A stretch of DNA of 64,000 bases, taken from Verrucomicrobiota bacterium (GTDB lineage: Bacteria > Verrucomicrobiota > Verrucomicrobiia > Limisphaerales > PALSA-1396). This document shows positions 57,825-64,000 of the stretch, piece by piece. The notes under the pieces were generated by a model. It saw nothing but the letters and a program-made list of their open reading frames with translations, had not been told where the DNA came from and ran no database searches. Numbering within the stretch: the stretch's first letter is position 1; every line of letters starts with the position of its first letter. Location: positions 43,647 to 107,646 of the forward strand of contig JACQFP010000085.1 in assembly GCA_016200005.1 (NCBI GenBank). The letters are read 5' to 3'. Position numbers and translations under genes: made by a program.

Positions 57825-59162
57825 TTAACTTGGATTTGATGCGGGAGCTTCCTCGGTTTTCGCCGGCACATCCTCAATCTTCGCGTTGTTCTGGAGAAAC
57901 TCCATGACCTTTTCGTTGGCGACCTGGTCGTAGATTTCGACCAGGCCGTTGCGCTTCTGCAAATCTTTCAGAAATTTCTCCGGCGTGATTTGATACATCC
58001 GGGCCAGGTGCTGGACGCGCGCCGCCACTTCCGTCTGCGAGACTTTGATGTCTTCCTTTTCCGCGATCCGCTGGATCAGATAGGCCGCTTTCACCCGGTC
58101 TTTGGCGCTGTGGCTGGCCACGGAATAAATCTGCTCCTTCTGTTGCTCGATCAATTCCCGCGCCACGCCGCGCTGCTGGTTCTCGCGGACGATGTCATAG
58201 ACAACGTTGCGCGTCTCCTGCGTCAGCACCGACTCCGGCAAATCGAAATTCACCCGGTCGAGCAGCGCCCGCACGAGTTGATTGCGGATGCTCTTGTTCT
58301 GTTTGAACGTCAGTTCGTTTTGCAAATCGGTGCGGACACCGTCGCGCAGTTTTTCAAGACTCTCCGCGCCGTAGGCCTTGGCAAAGGCTTCGTCGAGCGC
58401 CGGCAAAAGCTTCTCCTTCACTTCCACCACTTCGACTTCATAAACACCCTTTTGCCCGGCCAATTCCTTCGTCACGAAATCAGCGGCGAAATCGACGTTG
58501 ACGGTGCGTTTCTCGCCGGCAGTGGCGCCGATGAGTTGCATGGCAAAACCGGTGATGAACGAATTCGGTTCGACGTTGATCCAGAAATTCTTTGCCTCGT
58601 TTAAACCCTTGGCCGTGGGCGCCGTCTCAGTGATCGGTTTGCCGTTGCACGCGCCGGTGTAATTGACCACCACCACATCGCCGGTTTGAACCGGACGGGC
58701 GACGGTCTGGAAATTGGTCTGTTGCTCGCGCAAAAGATTCAACGCGCGTTCGATGTCTGCTTCCGTCACTGACGCCACTTCGCGTTTGACGGGCAGCCCT
58801 TTGTATTCGGGCAGTTGAATCTCCGGCGCGGTTTCTATCGTCGCCGCGAACTGCAACGCTTGACCGCGGCCGAACTGAATCTCCTCGATGTCGGGATAGC
58901 CGACCACATCCAGCTTTTGTTGCTCGACCGCCTTGCGATAAGCGTCGGGGATCAGCTTCTTTTTGACTTCGTCGTGGATGTCCTTGTCGTATTTCTTGAG
59001 CACCATGTCGCGCGGCGCCTTGCCCGGTCGAAACCCCGGCAGCGACACCTGCCGTTGGAAGTCCTTCATCATCGACTCGAAGGCTTCGTCCACTTCCTTC
59101 GCCTCGATTTCCACGCGCAACAGCTTTTTGCACGGCGCAAGATTTTCCATCGTCACATTCAC
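57825..59162 (-). CDS. tig: Trigger factor (ribosome-associated chaperone and peptidyl-prolyl isomerase)
   Basis: 445 residues from a GTG start. The N-terminal ribosome-binding signature GFRPGKAPRDMV (about residues 43-54), the FKBP-type PPIase segment (~155-245, VVVNYTGACNGKP) and the long C-terminal helical arm domain are all recognisable. It folds nascent chains at the ribosome exit. Usual neighbours clpP and clpX are not in this window. Confidence 0.94.
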   Translation of the reverse strand: MNVTMENLAPCKKLLRVEIEAKEVDEAFESMMKDFQRQVSLPGFRPGKAPRDMVLKKYDKDIHDEVKKKLIPDAYRKAVEQQKLDVVGYPDIEEIQFGRGQALQFAATIETAPEIQLPEYKGLPVKREVASVTEADIERALNLLREQQTNFQTVARPVQTGDVVVVNYTGACNGKPITETAPTAKGLNEAKNFWINVEPNSFITGFAMQLIGATAGEKRTVNVDFAADFVTKELAGQKGVYEVEVVEVKEKLLPALDEAFAKAYGAESLEKLRDGVRTDLQNELTFKQNKSIRNQLVRALLDRVNFDLPESVLTQETRNVVYDIVRENQQRGVARELIEQQKEQIYSVASHSAKDRVKAAYLIQRIAEKEDIKVSQTEVAARVQHLARMYQITPEKFLKDLQKRNGLVEIYDQVANEKVMEFLQNNAKIEDVPAKTEEAPASNPS

Positions 59163-59571
59163 AAATTAAACCTTTCGATTGAGCGCTGAAAACCGCGTGC
59201 CCAAACGTCTGCTGGGTTTTCGCGTTCAGCGAGTCGGGGAGCGTAGGTTAAGCCCTTGCTTTACGTCAAGCTTGTCATCTGATTTTACGGGCAGGAATGA
59301 GAATGACCCCTCAATCGAAGGAAGTCAGCGTGTGCGTCCCTCCTCACCCAACCTTCTCCCCCAGGAGAATCAGGGTGAGAATTCCCCGAAGAATCTCGCT
59401 CCTTCAACCAGAACCGCGACTCCGAGTCGGGGCCGGCCGTAGCAGCCGACGTGAGTCGGCTCTGACTCTCATCGAAGTCAGACGGAGCGGACTGACGTCC
59501 GCTGCTACGAGGTTCATGGAAAGGGCGAGTGTTCGCGACTGACTAACTTCGTTTTTCCAACTGCAACCTCA
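59163..59571. other. 409-bp intergenic region carrying two repeat copies
   Basis: A diverged family A-like hairpin lies at about 59338-59382 (tcctcaccc ... gggtgaga) and a family B hairpin at 59438-59509. No gene is supported between the trigger factor start and the DsbA-like gene's end. Confidence 0.65.
59438..59509. repeat. Family B hairpin, intergenic copy
   Basis: Arms starting cgtagcagccgacg and ending in the complementary ctgctacg, with several mismatches. Demonstrates that the element inside mutS and the alpha-2-macroglobulin gene also exists outside genes. Confidence 0.8.
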
Positions 59572-60231
59572 TCAACTCGATGGCGGCGGGCCGTAGTGCG
59601 CGGCATGAGAAATGTAGGCGGCGACATCGTGGAGCATGGCTTCGATGGTTGAGGCTAGCGGCGCGACCGTGACGAGGCCCGAGAACACCGCGCGATCGCC
59701 AATCGAGTCTTCAATCAAGAATGCGGGTCGCTGATTGACTTGAAACGAATGAAACTCTGCCGTGCTGGCGCGGACGCGGGCTTCGATCTCCTTCGACTTC
59801 GCCTTGGCGAGCAAGGCCGCAGAGTCGAGGTCGGCGGCTTTTGCGGCAGGCGCCACAGCTTCTTCCCAGCGCCCCACCTTGCGTCCTTCCCGCAATGCTG
59901 CATGAGCGATGGCAAGACGCACATGATCGTCGGTCACACCAAAATCCTTCGCCGCTTCGGCGACGGCGTTCGGCGCAAGATATTCCTTCATCCCCGACTC
60001 ATACCAACCTGCGCTCAGCATGAACGGCGAGCGCATGATTGTGCCACTGCGGCGAAAATACCATTCCTCCTCCTCCCGCGTGGCCGGAATGCTGGATGCA
60101 TCCAGCAAAGCAGTTTTCCAAGCGAACTCGACTTTGCCAGTGTAACGCTGCTTCAACTCCGCCCACGCCGGCTCGGCCCAATAGCACCAGGAAGAAATGA
60201 CATCAAGGTAACAGATAATTTTAACATTCAT
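59572..60231 (-). CDS. DsbA-family thioredoxin-like protein (2-hydroxychromene isomerase/FrnE type)
   Basis: 219 residues. N-terminal strand and helix with DVISSWCYW: a thioredoxin-like site in which only one Cys (C16) is present and the preceding Cys of CxxC is replaced by Ser. The helical insertion and later VNQRPAFLIEDS strand resemble FrnE/HCCA-isomerase-like DsbA proteins. No signal peptide, so cytoplasmic. A redox or glutathione-dependent isomerase role is possible; the exact reaction is unknown. Confidence 0.7.
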   Translation of the reverse strand: MNVKIICYLDVISSWCYWAEPAWAELKQRYTGKVEFAWKTALLDASSIPATREEEEWYFRRSGTIMRSPFMLSAGWYESGMKEYLAPNAVAEAAKDFGVTDDHVRLAIAHAALREGRKVGRWEEAVAPAAKAADLDSAALLAKAKSKEIEARVRASTAEFHSFQVNQRPAFLIEDSIGDRAVFSGLVTVAPLASTIEAMLHDVAAYISHAAHYGPPPSS

Positions 60232-60273
60232 CAGCCCTTTGTAGCCAGCGCGGGGCGACGGTCAAATTCTAAA

Positions 60274-60414
60274 AATTGGGCCGTGCACTTGATTTTCGCT
60301 GGGATCAGACACGCTAAAGCGTGAACTCTAACACTGCGCGAGGCCGGTTGCGTTGGAGTTCAACCTTTAGGTTGGCCCTGACGGCATGAGAGGAATCAAG
60401 TGCATGGCCCAATT
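60274..60414. mobile_element. MITE-like element (141 bp) with 21-bp terminal inverted repeats
   Basis: Terminal inverted repeats at 60274-60294 and 60394-60414 agree at 20 of 21 positions (aattgggcc...cacttgatt). The 5-bp sequence ctaaa occurs immediately outside both ends, fitting a target-site duplication. A family C hairpin (60310-60332 with 60352-60374) is nested inside. No transposase is encoded. Confidence 0.65.
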
Positions 60415-60420
60415 CTAAAA

Positions 60421-62601
60421 TTAAAAATGCACCACGAGTTCACGCGATATTGCCTCATTGGCGAAGCGAATCCAGAGCAACTCGTCAGTGCTGGAGTACT
60501 CGAAGTCCTTCACCACCTGGCCAGCCAGTTTGATTTCGCGTGGCCGCTTCGCCGAGTGTATGAGGACAACCGCCGGCGTGTTGCCGACACCTTCAACGGT
60601 GAGTGTGAGTGAGTTCGCATTGAGTTTTGCGGGCAAGGCCTTGCAGGCTGACGCCAGCACTCGCGGCTTATGTCCGCGGACGGTGGTCAGATCGAGAAGA
60701 AAAAGACGGGAAGCCTCGGACAGGGTGACGGCATCGCGGACCTGGAGCGCGGGATCGAAAAGATTCACGAACTTGCCGTGCACTTCTTTTGGCTCGCCTG
60801 CAACTGATTCGTCCAGGCCCGCGGCGATGAGATACGGCCCGCGTCGGAGCAAGAGATAATTCGTCTCGCGCCACTTCAGACCGACACGCAGCGCCGCTTG
60901 TTTTACGCTGGCCGCCAAGCGTGTATCGCCTTCCGCGCTGGTGGCGAGCATCGCCGGGTTCTCCCGCATCCAGAACACGGCGCCTTGGCCGACTTTTGCG
61001 CCCACCCCGGACTGCGCTTCGTCGAGTTTGCGTCCGGTCAGACCGAGTTGTGCGAAGAGACGCTCACGCGGTGTCGCATGACTGCGTCCGTCGCTGTTCC
61101 ACCATTCGCAGACGTGGTTGTAGGGATCGTCGTCACCGTCAATCACGACCAGCGCCCCGCCACGCTTCACCCATCCGGCCAGCGGCAAGTGAACTTCCGG
61201 CGTCAGCGGTTTTTGGCCGTGGTAACTCAGCAGCAGCACGCGAAAACCGTGGAGGTAGCGCGGCACCGTGACGTTCTCCAACTGGACCGGTGTGATCGGC
61301 ATCCCGCGCTTGAGGAGCGGCAGGGCGAGGCCGTAAACATGGCTCAGGTGCGCGTCGCCCGGCGTGGGTTCGCCGCGCTGAAACATCAACGAATCACTTA
61401 CGAGCACGCCGATTCCCCCGGTGCCGCAGTCCCACTCCACGCGCGACTGCTTCATTTCGTTGAGGGAGTTCATCACGATTTGCAGCTCCGTTGCGTAAGC
61501 AGGCGGAATCGGTTCGCGCTCGGCCGGCTTGCCTTTCTTCGGATAACTCCCACCGAAGACGCGCTCCGGCCACGGTGCGACTTCGTAACGCCAGACTTCC
61601 GGCTGGAAAAGTGACGCGACCAAGGTCGATTCCCAGTTCACGCGGTAATCCTCCCAATCGTGGTTGGGATCGTCCTCGACCGGGTCGTTCAAATACCAGA
61701 CCGTGCGGCCCGTGGCGCGAACGAGATTCTGCATGGCACCGTATTCGAGGAACGCAGTTTCGAACGTGCGCTCGCGCAATCTGCCACGGAACAAGTTCGG
61801 TGTGCGTGACGTGCCGGTCCAGACTTGCGCGATGTAGCCGTCGCAGCCTTCGAGGCGGGCGAGGCTGGACTCCGGACTGACGATCCGCCAATGCGCGTAA
61901 TTGAGCAGGCTGTGAGTGGGGACGTAGCAACGAACGTGGCGACCGGTGCGTTTGTTGAATGCCTGCACGTGATCGAACACCTGCTGCAACGCGCGGCGAT
62001 AGAGAAAATATTTCAGCTTGGACGCGCGCCATTGAGCGTCCACCGAACTGTGCGGCGGTTGCCAATCCTCGCCGTAGTAACTGCGCCACTCGCGCTTGAA
62101 GCCTTCAGAATAACCACCACGCACCCAGAATTCCGGCTCTTCAAGATGAATCGCCTCGGCACCGGCATCGAGCGCCCGTTGGACGCCGACCGAGAGAAAT
62201 TTCCCGAAGTTGGTGCCCGGGCACATGTAGTAAACGTCGCCGCCGTGACTGATCTTGTTGCCGTTGCGCTCCGTTTGCGCTTCGTCCTCGTGATTCACGC
62301 CGTCGAAGCGACCGTAGAGGTAGTCCTGATAATTGCCCCATGAGACGCCGGTCATCACGTGGATGCGGTAACCGCGGTCACGCCAGGTTTGGATGCGTTG
62401 CGGCAGACCGGGATCCACGCCGTAAACAATCGCGACGTCCGAGCGCAGGTTGCCCACCGTGCTCCACGGCTGGCCGGTTTGGAAGCAGGTGCGTTCAAGC
62501 GCCTGCTGCGGGTTGTCAGGGTCTGCGGACAGTTTGTCCGTGGCGAACAGACGAGCAGTGACGAGCAGGAGTACAGCCACACCGCAAGCGAGGCAATGCA
62601 T
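60421..62601 (-). CDS. Secreted glycoside-hydrolase-like protein
   Basis: About 726 residues from the ATG at 62601, which begins a typical signal peptide (CLACGVAVLLLVTARLFA); an upstream in-frame start at 62748 would add 49 residues and is less likely. The ~250-residue N-terminal region looks like a TIM-barrel (blocks AGAEAIHLEEPEFWVRGGY and YYGEDWQPP), with an E-E-P-E segment typical of a catalytic strand. The C-terminal half includes a beta-galactosidase trimerisation-like/GATase-like part (LLSYHGQKPL, GGALVVIDGDDDP). Specificity is unknown. Confidence 0.65.
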   Translation of the reverse strand: MHCLACGVAVLLLVTARLFATDKLSADPDNPQQALERTCFQTGQPWSTVGNLRSDVAIVYGVDPGLPQRIQTWRDRGYRIHVMTGVSWGNYQDYLYGRFDGVNHEDEAQTERNGNKISHGGDVYYMCPGTNFGKFLSVGVQRALDAGAEAIHLEEPEFWVRGGYSEGFKREWRSYYGEDWQPPHSSVDAQWRASKLKYFLYRRALQQVFDHVQAFNKRTGRHVRCYVPTHSLLNYAHWRIVSPESSLARLEGCDGYIAQVWTGTSRTPNLFRGRLRERTFETAFLEYGAMQNLVRATGRTVWYLNDPVEDDPNHDWEDYRVNWESTLVASLFQPEVWRYEVAPWPERVFGGSYPKKGKPAEREPIPPAYATELQIVMNSLNEMKQSRVEWDCGTGGIGVLVSDSLMFQRGEPTPGDAHLSHVYGLALPLLKRGMPITPVQLENVTVPRYLHGFRVLLLSYHGQKPLTPEVHLPLAGWVKRGGALVVIDGDDDPYNHVCEWWNSDGRSHATPRERLFAQLGLTGRKLDEAQSGVGAKVGQGAVFWMRENPAMLATSAEGDTRLAASVKQAALRVGLKWRETNYLLLRRGPYLIAAGLDESVAGEPKEVHGKFVNLFDPALQVRDAVTLSEASRLFLLDLTTVRGHKPRVLASACKALPAKLNANSLTLTVEGVGNTPAVVLIHSAKRPREIKLAGQVVKDFEYSSTDELLWIRFANEAISRELVVHF

Positions 62602-62825
62602 GAGGCATAGATGTGCGAAGCAGGGTCGGCATTCAAGCGTTTTGTCTGACACCTGCGGCGTCCGAAAAATCAAGTTATGCAGAGAAAACGCTTGCAAAGC
62701 GGCTTCGCTTTTGCAACAAACACCCAACCCAGACTTAACCGAACGCAAGCATTGACGGTAAGATTTCAGGTCAAGGCGAGCCTGAAGATGCGTGCGAGAG
62801 TAGTCACAGAAGTAATTGCAGTTTT

Positions 62826-64000
62826 ATGAAAACAATCCCCCAGGTTTTGCCAACGACAATACTTTCACGTCTCGACGAAGCTGCTGCGCTTCCGAACACC
62901 AAGACTCGCGCCAGCGACTCCAAAACCAACGTGCACAGTCATACGGCACACCGGACGAGAAGTGTCGTCGGCACGCTTTGGTTGCTGGTCGCGGCCCTTC
63001 TTCTCACGTCCGCGGACATTCGAGCGCAAGGTGTGCTCACCAACGGCTGGATGCACACAGGCACCATTGCTCCGGTGGGTGATTCCGACTCCTGGACTTT
63101 CTCCGCCAATGCCGGGGACAGAATCGTTATCCGGGTTGGGGAAATCACGCAGACGAACAGTTTCACCCCGCGCATCCGGCTCATCAACCCCGCCTCAGTG
63201 ACAAACACCGCGTCGGGCGCGGTCGCGGCGGAGATCGCCGTTACGGCCACGAACACCGGCACGTTCACAGTGATCGTTGACGATGCTTTTGGCACAACGG
63301 CCACTGGCACTTATCGGCTGACTCTGGCCAAGTCGCCTGGCGCAGTTTTTGTTGCGCCCGGTGACGAAGGCGGGCCAATGACCAATGGGGTAATGCACAC
63401 GGGCACGATTGACGTGGGCGATCTGGACGTGTGGACGTTCACGGCGAATTCAGGCGATGCGATCATCGTGCGGATGGGGGAGATCACGGACACCAGCGCC
63501 AATTTCACTCCCTGGGTGCGGCTGTTTGGGCCGAACGGCACGCTGCTGGATTCCGGCTTCGGATCCTCGGCGGGAGAAGTCGCGGTTACGGCAACCAACA
63601 GCGGGACATTTACTGTGGTCGTGGGCGACGCCAACGGGTTGTTGAGCGGCACGGGCACTTACCTTTTGACTTTGGCCAAGACCGGCGATCCGGTGGTGGT
63701 ATCGGCAGGGGATGATGGTGGGCCGATGACCAACGGAGTGCTGCATACCGGAACGGTTTTGACGGGTGACTTGGACATTTGGACATTTTCAGCCACCAAC
63801 GGAGACAACATCGTTGTGAGGATTGGAGAGATCTCTGACACCAACACGTTCACGCCTTGGTGTCGTGGTGCGAGCAAAGTTGGAGAGGGCTGTGCGAGCA
63901 AAGCTGGAATGATGAGGGCGCCGCTGCTGTTTTACTTGAGGGGTGCGTTGCTGAGGCGCAAAGTGTCCTCGCTTCAGCGGAGGATAGGGCTCTGCGGGGA
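62826..64000 (+). CDS. Secreted PPC-type repeat protein (runs off the right edge)
   Basis: ATG at 62826; the frame is open to the window end (391 codons seen). A long hydrophilic leader precedes a signal-like hydrophobic segment (residues ~50-64). From ~69 there are ~100-residue repeats with the pattern NG-x-(M/L)-HTGT, then D-x-D-x-WTF, G(D/E)-x-I-V-(V/I)-R and GTFTV-(V/I)-V, the pre-peptidase C-terminal-like beta-sandwich. Two are complete and a third stops near residue 346. After that (~63860) the translation loses the pattern, passing through a duplicated gcgagcaaag unit. Frame disruption or an inserted element is likely. Confidence 0.72.
   Translation, partial: MKTIPQVLPTTILSRLDEAAALPNTKTRASDSKTNVHSHTAHRTRSVVGTLWLLVAALLLTSADIRAQGVLTNGWMHTGTIAPVGDSDSWTFSANAGDRIVIRVGEITQTNSFTPRIRLINPASVTNTASGAVAAEIAVTATNTGTFTVIVDDAFGTTATGTYRLTLAKSPGAVFVAPGDEGGPMTNGVMHTGTIDVGDLDVWTFTANSGDAIIVRMGEITDTSANFTPWVRLFGPNGTLLDSGFGSSAGEVAVTATNSGTFTVVVGDANGLLSGTGTYLLTLAKTGDPVVVSAGDDGGPMTNGVLHTGTVLTGDLDIWTFSATNGDNIVVRIGEISDTNTFTPWCRGASKVGEGCASKAGMMRAPLLFYLRGALLRRKVSSLQRRIGLCG

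Overview
The window reads as a chromosomal segment of a Gram-negative PVC-group bacterium, most likely Verrucomicrobiota of the Pedosphaera/Limisphaerales type. This is inferred from outer-membrane features (an LpxR-like lipid A deacylase, TonB/ExbB/ExbD), prepilin proteins with a His-to-DG C-terminal motif, bacterial alpha-2-macroglobulin, WXG100 proteins beside an FtsK/EccC-like ATPase, a PPC-type repeat protein, and many dispersed palindromic repeats, several lying in frame inside conserved genes. No sequence search was possible, so the taxon is an inference.

Layout. 1-3.8 kb: end of a probable ABC ATPase, a small lipoprotein, an ABC-2 type permease and a TPR-like protein. 3.9-9.6 kb: rimO, pgsA, a TatA-PgpA fusion, a RodZ-like HTH membrane protein, an LpxR family protein and an unknown membrane protein. 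9.6-15.2 kb: ftsK, a YihY/BrkB membrane protein with a winged-helix tail, and alanine dehydrogenase. 15.6-18.0 kb: three overlapping pseudopilin-type genes. 18.4-23.3 kb: a type VII-like locus (WXG100, coiled-coil protein, second WXG100, large FtsK-type ATPase), divergent from two SPFH/band-7 genes and a small membrane protein. 25.4-37 kb: a membrane protein, a lipoprotein serine protease, mutS and a 2072-residue alpha-2-macroglobulin with a LysM insert. 37-41.5 kb: TonB-ExbB-ExbD, then a BNR-repeat secreted protein sitting between a decayed 3' fragment of asd and an intact asd. 41.6-48.8 kb: a fused MFS/spermidine synthase, an EboD-like sugar phosphate cyclase, an EboF-like phosphatase and a PQQ-type beta-propeller. 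48.8-52.1 kb: oppD and oppF separated by a DUF3800 gene on the other strand. 52.3-64 kb: a prepilin-like protein, tRNA-His(GTG), a cNMP-binding histidine kinase, mutL, a lipoprotein, trigger factor, a DsbA-like protein, a MITE-like element, a glycoside-hydrolase-like protein and the start of a PPC-repeat secreted protein.

Functional themes. pgsA and the PgpA domain catalyse consecutive steps to phosphatidylglycerol. mutS and mutL are both present, and this MutL has an endonuclease motif. The T7-like locus is compact (4-bp gap, 4-bp overlap, 14-bp overlap), which suggests co-translation. The most unusual property is the repeat load. At least three hairpin families and several heptanucleotide tandem repeats occur both between genes and in frame within rimO, mutS, the alpha-2-macroglobulin, eboF, oppD, oppF and mutL, recalling the Rickettsia palindromic elements that insert into genes. 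mutS carries three different hairpins, and oppD and oppF carry unrelated repeats at the same point of the fold.
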